Source of the DNA: B46-G9 sp964581175
Lineage (GTDB): Bacteria > Desulfobacterota > DSM-4660 > Desulfatiglandales > Desulfatiglandaceae
Assembly (NCBI GenBank): GCA_964581175.1
Contig: CAZONI010000006.1
Span: 30,951-94,950 of the forward strand
Direction of reading: 5' to 3'
Length of the DNA: 64,000 bases
The notes beneath the pieces were generated by a model, which was not told the origin of the DNA, made no database searches, and saw only the letters and a list, made by a program, of their open reading frames with translations. Shown piece by piece: positions 42,447 to 50,847 of the stretch (position 1 is its first letter; every line of letters begins with the position of its first letter). Position numbers and translations under genes: made by a program.

Positions 42447-43403
42447 TTAAGCATACTTTCCGGGGAACAGCTTGAAATTCCTTACCATTTGAGCGACGGC
42501 TTCCATCCGGAGAGGCTCGAGGAAGGTTTCATAAATCCGGTCCTTCTCCGGTAAAGGTCTTCCCAGGATTTTTTTCTCGAGCAGCGCAAGGGCCTCAATG
42601 GATTTGTCGCACACCGGGTATCCGTGATCATCCGTGTACACTGACTTGTCGAGAGTAACGGGCGAGACATTGTTGATATCCACCAATTTCAGCCTGCCGT
42701 CCCCGGTCAGAATAAGGTTCCCGATCCCGGCCAGGTCTGGAATATGCCCTGCCTGGCCGATCATTTTCTTCACCCTGCTGACAAAAGACTCCACCTGACT
42801 CCTGACGTTTTCGATCCGTTTCGGCGGGTCAGCCTTCTTCCGGCCGGCAGGCGTGGGAGAGGCGCGCTGCATCATGTCCGCCAGGGCCCGGTCGTCAAGA
42901 GGTCCCCAGGGATTCAGGATTTCCCCGTTTACATACTCCTGCAGGCCGCACAGTAAGATTTCCCTGCTTTTTCCGAGCCGGTAGGTCACAAGGAACTCGT
43001 TTGATCTGGCAATATGGGCAGGAGCGAGGTAGCGCATGATGAGCTTGACTCGCGCGATTTCTTCCAGTGCTTCCTCAAGATTCCCGAAACGAGCCCTGAA
43101 CAGCCTGAGCATCTTGAGGGGTCTCGCCCGGGGAAAAGACAGGTAATCACCGATTCTTATTCCCCTGGCTTCTATCTCCACGTCCCCGGGGTCCAATACC
43201 TCGAAAAGATGAGATCGAAGTCCTGTGCGGTAGTGTCTCCTGAAGAGGTATCTTGAGGGATGCCTGATAAAGTTCAAGGCCACAACATCCGCGACTTCGA
43301 TATACGGTTTATCCCTGATGTCTTTCGGAGTCAAGATTCGCCAACGGTTTTCCTGTCTTCTACTTTTCCTTCCAGACAGGCTTTCTTTTTTCGAGAAAGG
43401 CAT
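42447..43403 (-). CDS. Kinase-like protein of unknown function
   Basis: 318 residues from the ATG at 43403 (GGGAG upstream), overlapping the end of the enoyl-CoA hydratase gene by 44 bp. Basic N-terminus (KKESLSGRKSRRQENRWR). A C-terminal segment IGNLILTGDGRLKLVDINN resembles the catalytic/metal loop region of kinase-fold proteins (Asn in GNLIL, Asp in VDIN), but I find no clear ATP-binding Lys. KLIMRYLAPAHIARSNEFL and LLCGLQEYVNGEIL may be part of the N-lobe. The family is not recognised. It is co-transcribed with the radical SAM-TPR gene that follows. Confidence 0.6.
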   Translation of the reverse strand: MPFSKKESLSGRKSRRQENRWRILTPKDIRDKPYIEVADVVALNFIRHPSRYLFRRHYRTGLRSHLFEVLDPGDVEIEARGIRIGDYLSFPRARPLKMLRLFRARFGNLEEALEEIARVKLIMRYLAPAHIARSNEFLVTYRLGKSREILLCGLQEYVNGEILNPWGPLDDRALADMMQRASPTPAGRKKADPPKRIENVRSQVESFVSRVKKMIGQAGHIPDLAGIGNLILTGDGRLKLVDINNVSPVTLDKSVYTDDHGYPVCDKSIEALALLEKKILGRPLPEKDRIYETFLEPLRMEAVAQMVRNFKLFPGKYA

Positions 43404-44136
43404 TCACTCCCTCTTGGGCGTCTTCCGTAACGCAGAGGGCCGCAAATTTTTCATTTGAATATTCAAGGGCCTTCGAATACTCCATGTCGGACATGCCATA
43501 GAAGGTCTGTTTGCCCATCTGGAGAGCGATGGGGCTCTTGGAAGCCAGCCTTTTTGCCAGATCCATGGTCGTCTTGTCCAGTTCATCTTCAGGGACCACC
43601 TTGTTCACGAGCCCCCATTGTTCTGCCGTCCGTGCGTCGATCATGTCGCCGGTCAGGACCATCTCCAGGCATCTCTTCCTGCCCAGGGATCGAGACATGG
43701 GCACGGCCGGGCCCATGCAGAAAAGGCCAACATTGATTGCCGTGGCCCCTATTTTCATCCCTTCTGAGACCACAGCGAGGTCACATGCGGCGATCAGGCC
43801 CGCGCCGTTTGCCACGGCAAAACCCTTCGCGGATGCTATTACCGGCTTCTTCATGTATGAAATCACCTGATTCATCTGTTCCATCTGGCTGATCCACTGG
43901 TAATATTCCCGCTGGGATTTGCCGAAAAATTCGGATATATCGATACCGGCCGAAAAGGCCTTTCCCTCTCCTCTGACGACAATAACCCGGACTTCCTGGG
44001 TATTCTCAAGCTGGATCAGCGCCTGGTTCAATTCACGGGCAAGCTCGGAGCTGAACGTATTCAACTGTTCCGGCCGGTTCAGGCTGATGATGCCGACATG
44101 CCCGTCCTGGTCTATCAAGATTGTGTTGTATGCCAT
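43360..44136 (-). CDS. Enoyl-CoA hydratase/isomerase family protein
   Basis: 258 residues, AAGGAGG seven bases before the ATG. Crotonase fold: GIISLNRPEQLNTFS at the N-terminus, the oxyanion-hole blocks AFSAGIDISEF and GFAVANGAGLIAACDLAV, and the trimer contact FLEKRKP at the end. The catalytic Glu pair of true hydratases is not evident (Leu-Phe-Cys-Met-Gly-Pro replaces the second Glu region), so it may be an isomerase or another crotonase reaction. Its 3' end overlaps the kinase-like gene. The 255 bp upstream of it holds only a leader. Confidence 0.85.
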   Translation of the reverse strand: MAYNTILIDQDGHVGIISLNRPEQLNTFSSELARELNQALIQLENTQEVRVIVVRGEGKAFSAGIDISEFFGKSQREYYQWISQMEQMNQVISYMKKPVIASAKGFAVANGAGLIAACDLAVVSEGMKIGATAINVGLFCMGPAVPMSRSLGRKRCLEMVLTGDMIDARTAEQWGLVNKVVPEDELDKTTMDLAKRLASKSPIALQMGKQTFYGMSDMEYSKALEYSNEKFAALCVTEDAQEGVNAFLEKRKPVWKEK

Positions 44137-44391
44137 GATGACCTCCTTGTATGTGACTGTGTGAGCAAAAAATACCGCACGCCATTGTTTTTAACATATC
44201 TTTCCATCTCTGGTAAGTCTTTTTGGCAGAGGAAAAGGGGGCTTGCAGACATCCTGCGAAGTTATCCGCCTATGAAGAGCGGGACATGAGGAACAATCTT
44301 CGGTATCAGGAGATGTGGCAGCGTCAAAGAAAGGGGAGGAAAAAAGGTTGCCAGTTGTCGGAGACACGGCAAGGATGCCCGGAGAATTCAT

Positions 44392-45522
44392 TCATGATGA
44401 ATCGTCAGCATATACTCGCGGCAGTCTTGGGGACATCCGTGTGACGATTTCGTAAGAGATGGTCCCTGCTTTTCCCGCCACCTCGTCGGCCGAGATGCAG
44501 GCTTCTTGCTGAGAACCCAGAAAAACGACTTCATCTCCCACTGCAACACCATCGAGACCGGTCAAATCCACCATGAACTGATCCATGCATACCCTGCCGG
44601 CAATAGGGCAGCGCTTCCCCTTGACAAGAACATCTCCATTGTTGGAAAGGACCCGGGGAATACCGTCGGCGTATCCCATGGGCACTGTTCCGATTCGGGA
44701 CTTACACCTGGTGGTGAACGTACATCCGTAGCTTAGCGGAGTCCCTTCCGGGACCTCCTTGACCTGGACCAGTCTTGCCTTGACCTGCATGGCAGGGAGC
44801 AGGTCTATTTTTGGACGGGCCGCCATCTGGACATCCGGGTACAGTCCGTAAAGAGAAATGCCTATACGGACCAGGTCCAGATGCATGGCGGGAAAATTGA
44901 TGGTTGCGGCGCTGTTGGCCAGGTGCTTGAGTGGAAAGCTGATCCCGGCCTGCTCCAGATCACCGATGCACTGCCGGAAACGGGCGAATTGGACATCGGC
45001 AAAATCGTTCAGTGGATCATCTGCCCAGGCCAGGTGGCTGAAAATGCCTTCAACGATCAGGTTCGGCAGTTTGGCGATCCGATCGATTTCCTGCACTGCC
45101 TGCATCCCCGGCTGGAGCCCGATTCGTCCCATTCCGGTGTCTATCTTTATGTGTACCCGTGCTGATTTTCCTGTTTCCCTGGCGCGCCGCTCAAGCAGAG
45201 CGGCTTGGGAATAGTCATAGATGATCGGGGTCAGCCCGTAGTGCAGGACCAGGGGAAAATCATCTTCCCATGTGCAGCCGAGAATAAGGATGGGTTCGTC
45301 GAAGCCGTTTTCCCTGAGTTCAACACCCTCTTGAAGCAGTGCTACTCCAAAGCATTTGATACCTTCTTCTCTTAAGGCGCCGGCGACGCGCACGGCCCCA
45401 TGGCCGTACGCATCCGCCTTGACAATCGCCATGATATCAGCTTCATGCGAGAGAATCTGCCTGAAAGCGGCAATATTATGCCGTATGGCAGGCAGGCTGA
45501 TTTCAATCCACGCCGGTCGCAA
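44392..45522 (-). CDS. alr: Alanine racemase
   Basis: 376 residues from a TTG start at 45522, with GGAGG six bases before it and no ATG in a good position. PLP-binding Lys35 is in VKADAYGHG. The second catalytic residue Tyr is in LSYGCTFTT or the nearby MGYADGI region, and the C-terminal VCMDQFMVDLTG is the family signature. It converts L- to D-alanine for peptidoglycan. Last gene of the run gntR-ald-class IV aminotransferase-alr (gaps 89, 36 and 35 bp), so it should be made together with alanine dehydrogenase. Confidence 0.95.
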   Translation of the reverse strand: MRPAWIEISLPAIRHNIAAFRQILSHEADIMAIVKADAYGHGAVRVAGALREEGIKCFGVALLQEGVELRENGFDEPILILGCTWEDDFPLVLHYGLTPIIYDYSQAALLERRARETGKSARVHIKIDTGMGRIGLQPGMQAVQEIDRIAKLPNLIVEGIFSHLAWADDPLNDFADVQFARFRQCIGDLEQAGISFPLKHLANSAATINFPAMHLDLVRIGISLYGLYPDVQMAARPKIDLLPAMQVKARLVQVKEVPEGTPLSYGCTFTTRCKSRIGTVPMGYADGIPRVLSNNGDVLVKGKRCPIAGRVCMDQFMVDLTGLDGVAVGDEVVFLGSQQEACISADEVAGKAGTISYEIVTRMSPRLPRVYADDSS

Positions 45523-45557
45523 TGAGTACCTCCATGTATCTCCAATAAGACGTCATC

Positions 45558-46466
45558 TCACCCGACCGGCTGGAGCCAGTCCCTAAAACGTTCGTCGCGC
45601 GAATTGCAGATATCGTCCATAAGCCGTCGCAATTGTTGCGTAACCGGCCCGGGAACCCCGGCCAGAACCCTGTCTTCAATCCTCTTCACGGGGAGTATTT
45701 TTGCTCCTGTGTGAGAGACGAATACTTCGTCCGCTGACAACAATTCCACCGGCGTTATCTGTTCCTCGGACGTTTCTATGCCGGCAACGGGTGCCGCTTC
45801 GAGGATGGACATCCTGGTGATGCTGGCGAGGATATTTCCCCGTCGGGGAGTTTTGAGAACGCCGTCCTTCACCATAAAAATCGATTCAATGGAGCCTTCC
45901 GCCACGTAGCCGTCCGTAGTCAAAAGGATACCCACATCGAATCCCCGGGCCCTGGAGTCTTTTCGAGCGAGCATCCCGTTCAGATAATTGGAGCATGCTT
46001 TTGCCTCGACGGGTACAGTCGCAGGATGAATCTTGCGCCACTTGGCAAAGCATATGTCGATCGGCGTCGACTCATCCAGACCCAGATCATCGACCGCCGG
46101 GACGGCACACACGGCCACGTCAAGCCTGGAATCCAGGACCAGGGATATGACAGCCTGCTCGCCGTAGTAGGCCAGAATCTTGATAAGACCACGGCCGATG
46201 TTGTTCGCCTTGACCGATTCCGCCACAGCTTCCGTCAACTGGTCTTCGCCATAAGCCATTTCCATCCGCAGAAGCTCGGCGCTGCGGAAAAGACGTTCCA
46301 GGTGTTTATCCATCCTGAAAGCGACAGGCCCCTTTGGACCGGGATGGATTCCAAAAACGTCAAAGATCGCCGAGCCGCGGCTGAAACCATGCGACAGCAC
46401 ATGCACATTGGCCTCGTCCCAGGGTACCATTCTCCCATTCATCCAGATTTGCAGGGCTTCAAACAT
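45558..46466 (-). CDS. Class IV aminotransferase (branched-chain or D-amino-acid type)
   Basis: 302 residues, AAAGGAG before the ATG. Fold-type IV PLP features: Lys156 in VPVEAKACSNYLNG, Arg in RMDKHLERLF, and GYVAEGSIESIF near 212. Sequence is closest in feel to IlvE, but the GSIESIF block departs from the usual Gly-Ser-(T/S)-Glu-Asn-Ile. The neighbours (alanine dehydrogenase and alanine racemase) would equally suit a D-alanine aminotransferase making D-glutamate, or a transaminase between alanine and branched 2-oxoacids. Both options should be kept. Confidence 0.8.
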   Translation of the reverse strand: MFEALQIWMNGRMVPWDEANVHVLSHGFSRGSAIFDVFGIHPGPKGPVAFRMDKHLERLFRSAELLRMEMAYGEDQLTEAVAESVKANNIGRGLIKILAYYGEQAVISLVLDSRLDVAVCAVPAVDDLGLDESTPIDICFAKWRKIHPATVPVEAKACSNYLNGMLARKDSRARGFDVGILLTTDGYVAEGSIESIFMVKDGVLKTPRRGNILASITRMSILEAAPVAGIETSEEQITPVELLSADEVFVSHTGAKILPVKRIEDRVLAGVPGPVTQQLRRLMDDICNSRDERFRDWLQPVG

Positions 46467-46502
46467 ATAGTTTCTCCTTTCGGTTTTCTGAGCGGGAAGG
46501 TA

Positions 46503-47609
46503 TCAGAAAGTCACCTGGGCGCAAGTCATATCCAATGCATCCGCCACCGCCGGATAACAGACCTGGCCGTCGACGACATTCAGTCCTTTTCTCAGGGCCG
46601 GGTCTTCTGCCAGCGCCTTCTCCACCCCTTTGGTGGCGATCGCAAGGCCGTAGGTGAGCGTAACATTGGTGAGCGCTATGGTCGAAGTACGCGGCACCGC
46701 GCCGGGCATGTTGGCCACACAGTAATGCACGACTCCTTCCTCCATAAAAGTGGGATCCTCATGGGTAGTGGGATGGGAAGTCTCGCAGCAGCCTCCCTGA
46801 TCAACGGATATGTCTACGATCGCGGAACCAGGCATCATCCGGCGGACTATGTGCCGGGTAATCAGTTTGGGCGCCTTTGCTCCGGGAATCAGGACCGAAC
46901 CGATGACCAGATGGCTGTTGATGCACTCTTCCTCGATGTTGGCCGGGTTGGACATAATCGTAACCAGGCGTGAGTCGGTAATGTCCTCCAGGTACCGGAG
47001 CCTGAGCGGGTTGTTGTCGAGAATGGAGACCTGGGCCCCGATGCCGACGGCGACTACCGCCGCAGACAGTCCCGCCACACCTCCGCCGATGATTGTTACT
47101 CGTGCGGGCCTCACCCCGGACACGCCGGAAAGGAGAATTCCCATACCCCCGTTCTTGGCCTCGAGGCTGAAAGCACCCATTTGGATAGAGAGCCGTCCCG
47201 CTACCTCGCTCATGGGAGACAAAAGCGGCAGAGAGCCGTCATCCAACTGGACGGTCTCGTAAGCTATTCCGAGAATCTTTCTATCGAGAAGTTTCTGTGT
47301 CAATTCCCGATCTGCAGCCAGGTGAAGATACGTGTAAAGGATCTGGCCCGGTCTCATCCGGTCAAATTCCGGGCCTATGGGTTCCTTCACCTTGATAATC
47401 ATGTCCGACTCCCCCCAGACGTCGTCCGCGTTATCCAGAATCCTTGCGCCGGCCTTGGTGAATTCCTCATCCTTGAACCCGGATCCCAGTCCTGCGCTCT
47501 TTTCAACAAATACCCGATGATTGTGGTCGATGAAGGCCTTCACCCCGGCCGGAGTGGCAGCAACCCTTTTTTCCGCCTGCTTGATTTCTTTCGGTATCCC
47601 AATTTTCAT
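46503..47609 (-). CDS. ald: Alanine dehydrogenase
   Basis: 368 residues, GGGAGGAAG before the ATG. The start MKIGIPKEIKQAEKRVAATP has the substrate-contact Arg15; KVKEPIGPEF has the catalytic-region Lys; and the NAD site is IGGGVAGLSAAVVAVGIGA at about 175-193. It reversibly turns L-alanine into pyruvate and ammonia with NAD+. In the same operon are an aminotransferase, alanine racemase and a FadR-type regulator, so the operon links pyruvate, L-Ala and D-Ala. Length and motifs are full. Confidence 0.95.
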   Translation of the reverse strand: MKIGIPKEIKQAEKRVAATPAGVKAFIDHNHRVFVEKSAGLGSGFKDEEFTKAGARILDNADDVWGESDMIIKVKEPIGPEFDRMRPGQILYTYLHLAADRELTQKLLDRKILGIAYETVQLDDGSLPLLSPMSEVAGRLSIQMGAFSLEAKNGGMGILLSGVSGVRPARVTIIGGGVAGLSAAVVAVGIGAQVSILDNNPLRLRYLEDITDSRLVTIMSNPANIEEECINSHLVIGSVLIPGAKAPKLITRHIVRRMMPGSAIVDISVDQGGCCETSHPTTHEDPTFMEEGVVHYCVANMPGAVPRTSTIALTNVTLTYGLAIATKGVEKALAEDPALRKGLNVVDGQVCYPAVADALDMTCAQVTF

Positions 47610-47698
47610 GGGTCTTCCTCCCTTTGCATGACTGCCTTAAAAAGTATTTAGAAGTAGGCTGCGTTATGTGTTGATATTCGAAAGGTCTGCCGCAAGAA

Positions 47699-48457
47699 CT
47701 AATCCTTCTTCTCTGCCAGGGCGGTGTTTCTCACGTGCTTATCGTCGGGATACAGGCATTCCTCGTCCGCATGCGACTCCATCGCCTGGTCGATTGCATC
47801 GGAATCGCCGGACTTTATGGCAGACAAAAGAATGCGGTTTGATTGCAGCAGTCCCTTTGGTCCCTCAGGGAAAAGATCCTCCAGCAAGGTATTATAACCC
47901 TTCAAAAGGATATCATGAAACATATTCCAGATAATATAGAAAACGCTGTTCCCGGAAGCAAGCGCGAGTTTCTGGTGAAATTCGACGGCGATCGGAAAAT
48001 AGGAATGGATGTCGGGCCCGCAGCGTTCCATTTGCCGGATGAGATTTTCCAGGTCTTCCAGATCCTTTTCGGTGGCATTCCGGGCCGCTGAATGGGCAAT
48101 ACCCAGCTCGACGTACTTTCTCACTTCCCAGACATTTTGAATCGATTGGGCATCCATGCGGATGAGGTATGCCAGATGTTCGCGGATGGTGTCGAGGTAC
48201 TGTGTTATGTCAACTTTTCTGACGGTGGAACCTCTGATGCCGGCATTGATATCAATGAGGCCCATGACATGCAGGATCCGCAATGCTTCCCGTATGGTAG
48301 GCCTTCCCACGCCGAACATTTCACCCAATTCACGTTCCGAAGGGAGGCTGTCACCCGGTTCCAGGAGGCCGTCAAAGATTGCCTGCTTGATCTGGTCTGC
48401 AACCTTTTCAAAGAGACGGGCACGCTGAACCTGTTTAAACGGCAGCTTTTTCGCCAT
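47699..48457 (-). CDS. GntR-family (FadR subgroup) transcription regulator
   Basis: 252 residues. The N-terminal winged helix covers about 12-80 (LLEPGDSLPSERELGEMFGV, GRPTIREALRILHVMGLI). The C-terminal FCD domain follows, with an acidic/His-rich ligand pocket that binds metal and small carboxylates in this subgroup. It is the first gene of the alanine operon and has a consensus FadR/GntR operator 31 bp before its start, which points to self-control. The effector is probably an amino or 2-oxo acid, by inference from the operon. Confidence 0.9.
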   Translation of the reverse strand: MAKKLPFKQVQRARLFEKVADQIKQAIFDGLLEPGDSLPSERELGEMFGVGRPTIREALRILHVMGLIDINAGIRGSTVRKVDITQYLDTIREHLAYLIRMDAQSIQNVWEVRKYVELGIAHSAARNATEKDLEDLENLIRQMERCGPDIHSYFPIAVEFHQKLALASGNSVFYIIWNMFHDILLKGYNTLLEDLFPEGPKGLLQSNRILLSAIKSGDSDAIDQAMESHADEECLYPDDKHVRNTALAEKKD

Positions 48458-48487
48458 GATCGACCCTGCTGGTTGTAGTGTTTGATA

Positions 48488-48500
48488 ATGGTATTACCAT
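48488..48500. promoter_or_regulatory. FadR/GntR-type operator
   Basis: ATGGTA-T-TACCAT, a perfect 13-bp palindrome. The inner TGGTATTACCA fits the TNGTNNNACNA consensus of FadR-subgroup GntR regulators, and the gene for such a regulator begins 31 bp away. This is strong circumstantial evidence for autoregulation of the alanine operon. Confidence 0.75.
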
Positions 48501-48638
48501 AAGGCAATAAGACAGTCAACTGGAAATGTTCCCGATGTCTATGGCTCTTGGTCTGTTGGCGGAAACGGTATTTGCTCTTTATCAAGTAATACAAATAGTG
48601 TATAGTGACCTCTCTTTGATCCAAGAGGTATGGAAACT

Positions 48639-48911
48639 ATGCTGGAATCAAGAAGGGAGTGCTTCGGCATCCTGGACCGGGTCTTTCCTGTGGGAGAGAG
48701 CGGTATGAGGGAAGTGATGTCCGGGTGCTTTGAATGCGATGACAAGGTGGAATGCCTGAGAGCGGCTCTGGCTACTTCTGAAGGATTTGACTTCAGAGAA
48801 GATCTTCTGAAAAAGAGGAGCGCCGGCGGATTTATCGGCGTCATCAGACGCTGGAGCGAGAAGAAGACGCTCAGCCGTCTCATGGAGAAGGAGAGAGAGA
48901 AGAAGAGATGA
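48639..48911 (+). CDS. Small cysteine-containing protein, unknown
   Basis: 90 residues from the ATG at 48639; an ATG three codons earlier sits one base from the AGAGG ribosome binding site. Four cysteines (about 8, 30, 33 and 39: REC, SGCFEC, VEC) could bind a metal. The C-terminal third is strongly basic and helical (KKRSAGGFIGVIRRWSEKK, MEKEREKKR). I do not recognise the family. It overlaps the Yip1 gene by four bases (ATGA), so the two are translationally coupled. Confidence 0.65.
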   Translation: MLESRRECFGILDRVFPVGESGMREVMSGCFECDDKVECLRAALATSEGFDFREDLLKKRSAGGFIGVIRRWSEKKTLSRLMEKEREKKR

Positions 48912-49765
48912 TCATAGAAATCACGTGTCCCTTCTGTCAGCTTTCAAAGCATGTGCCAAGCGAGAAGATTCCTGATGCAGTGAAATGGGTAACCTGTCCC
49001 CGGTGCCGCCAGCGATTCGAATTCAACAAGAAAGAGGCAGAGAGGGCTTTCAGCGTGCCGGTCCTTCCCCAGGAGATTCCGTACCAGTCTGAACGGGAAG
49101 AAGAGAAAGAGGAAACCGAAACAGCTCCCTCCCGTGGCGGCTCCCCATGGGAAAACCGCTCCGAGATCGGCCTGTGGCAGGGTATTTTCCAGACATGCAA
49201 GGCAGTCCTGTTTTCTCCTGAGAGGCTGTTCAAGGACCTGACCTATGAAGGGGGTAAAATGGAGCCGCTTGCATTCGGCCTCCTCACGGGCTCCATCGGG
49301 AGTATGCTCGGATTCTTCTGGCAGAGCCTAATTCCCGGGGGGCTGCTTCTCCTGGGGCATTCCTTCTTGTCACAGTTTGCCATAGGACTGATAGTCCTCT
49401 TTGTATTGGCCGTCATTCCTCTGATGATTGCGGTCGGAATCTTTGTCTACAGCGGAATCCTGCACCTGCTGCTCCTCATTGTAGGGGGGGCAAATAACGG
49501 TTTTGAAGCTACCTTCAGGGTGGTTGCCTACTCCCAGGCGGCCCAGATATTGGGAATCATCCCCTTTGTCGGAGGCTGGATCGGCGGAATCTGGCAACTC
49601 ATTATCCAGGTTATTGGAATCAGAGAGATTCACGAGACATCCTACCTGAGGGTTATTCTGGCCTTTGTCATCCCTTTGGTCGTAGGGATTCTGTTCTTAT
49701 TAGCAGTGATCATCCCTCTGGCAATCTTTGTTTTTCATCATCCCCTGGGACAAATCTGGTCGTGA
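48908..49765 (+). CDS. Zinc-ribbon Yip1-domain membrane protein
   Basis: 285 residues. An N-terminal zinc ribbon (CPFCQLSKHVPSEKI and CPRCRQRFEF, about 7-38) is followed by an acidic linker (SEREEEKEETETAP) and then a Yip1-type membrane domain with five hydrophobic segments from about 115 to 280 (GLLTGSIGSMLGFFWQ, FAIGLIVLFVLAVIPLMIA, GILHLLLLIVGGANNGFEA, VVAYSQAAQILGIIPFVGG). The family's role in bacteria is unknown. It is coupled to the small cysteine protein before it and is followed 17 bp later by a cation exchanger gene. Confidence 0.8.
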   Translation: MIIEITCPFCQLSKHVPSEKIPDAVKWVTCPRCRQRFEFNKKEAERAFSVPVLPQEIPYQSEREEEKEETETAPSRGGSPWENRSEIGLWQGIFQTCKAVLFSPERLFKDLTYEGGKMEPLAFGLLTGSIGSMLGFFWQSLIPGGLLLLGHSFLSQFAIGLIVLFVLAVIPLMIAVGIFVYSGILHLLLLIVGGANNGFEATFRVVAYSQAAQILGIIPFVGGWIGGIWQLIIQVIGIREIHETSYLRVILAFVIPLVVGILFLLAVIIPLAIFVFHHPLGQIWS

Positions 49766-49782
49766 GCGATGCCGATTAAAGG

Positions 49783-50847
49783 ATGAAGGCGGTGATTTCT
49801 GTTCTGAAACTGGTTGGGAATGAAGTCTTTCTGCAAAACCTGGTGAGAGGATTATCAACACCTTTTCTTGTTGTCTTTGTCGTGGCCTCGCTTTTTATCC
49901 TGTCCAAAGGCGCGGATTTCCTGGTTGATGGCGTTGTGTCCCTTGCAAGGCGGACCGGGATTCCACGGATCATAATCGGGGCCACCATTGTCTCACTCGG
50001 GACGACGACGCCGGAGGCCTTTGTTTCCGTCATGGCGGCGTGGATGGGCAACCCCGGTCTCGCCCTCGGGAACGGGGTAGGATCCATCATTGCGGATACA
50101 GGCCTGATTTTTGGTCTTAGTTGCGTGCTCGTGCCCATGCCGGTGAACCGATTCGTGCTCAATCGGACCGGCTGGGTACAGGTGGGATCAGCCACCCTGC
50201 TGGTGATCGTTTCCGTCGCAAGTCTTGTCACCGGTGAAACAGGCCCTGTCCTGGGGAGAGGTGTCGGACTCCTTTTCCTCATATTGCTCGCCGCGTATCT
50301 GTTCGTAACCTATTTGTGGGCAAAAGAGGGCACCGCAGGAGTCGGGGAAGAGGCAGACACCTCCCATATGATCGGCCTGACCAGGACCTGGCTTATGATC
50401 CTGGGCGGACTTGCAGCAGTGATCGTGGGGGCAAGGACCTTGATACCTTGTGCCACGGAAATTGCCCGCAGACTGGCGGTGCCGGAAGATGTCATCGCCG
50501 CCACGATGGTAGCGCTGGGCACCTCTCTTCCGGAACTGGTGACGGCCATTTCGGCCATCCGGAAAGGGCATCCTGAAATCACGGTAGGGAACATCGTGGG
50601 CGCCGACGTGCTGAACTGCCTCTTCGTGATCGGGGCCTCGGCCGTTGCCAGACCCCTCCAGATACCGGGAAATTTTTACACGTTTCATTTCCCGGCCATG
50701 CTGATCATCCTCTACTCGTTCAGGGGATTTATTTTCATGAATCACTCCGGACGGTTCAGGAGATGGCAGGGGATCTGGCTCCTGGGTATCTATGTGTGCT
50801 ATGTGGTTCTCCAGTATGTCCTTAATATCGGCACAGGGGGGGTATGA
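49783..50847 (+). CDS. Calcium/sodium antiporter (CaCA family)
   Basis: 354 residues with about ten membrane helices. Two alpha-repeats carry the exchanger signature: GATIVSLGTTTPEAFVS (about 66-82) and AATMVALGTSLPELVTA (about 236-252), each with the conserved acidic residue in the middle. This matches YrbG-type inner-membrane exchangers. An N-terminal amphipathic extension of about 25 residues is longer than in YrbG; a GTG three codons in is a possible alternative start. It overlaps the helicase start by four bases. Confidence 0.9.
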   Translation: MKAVISVLKLVGNEVFLQNLVRGLSTPFLVVFVVASLFILSKGADFLVDGVVSLARRTGIPRIIIGATIVSLGTTTPEAFVSVMAAWMGNPGLALGNGVGSIIADTGLIFGLSCVLVPMPVNRFVLNRTGWVQVGSATLLVIVSVASLVTGETGPVLGRGVGLLFLILLAAYLFVTYLWAKEGTAGVGEEADTSHMIGLTRTWLMILGGLAAVIVGARTLIPCATEIARRLAVPEDVIAATMVALGTSLPELVTAISAIRKGHPEITVGNIVGADVLNCLFVIGASAVARPLQIPGNFYTFHFPAMLIILYSFRGFIFMNHSGRFRRWQGIWLLGIYVCYVVLQYVLNIGTGGV

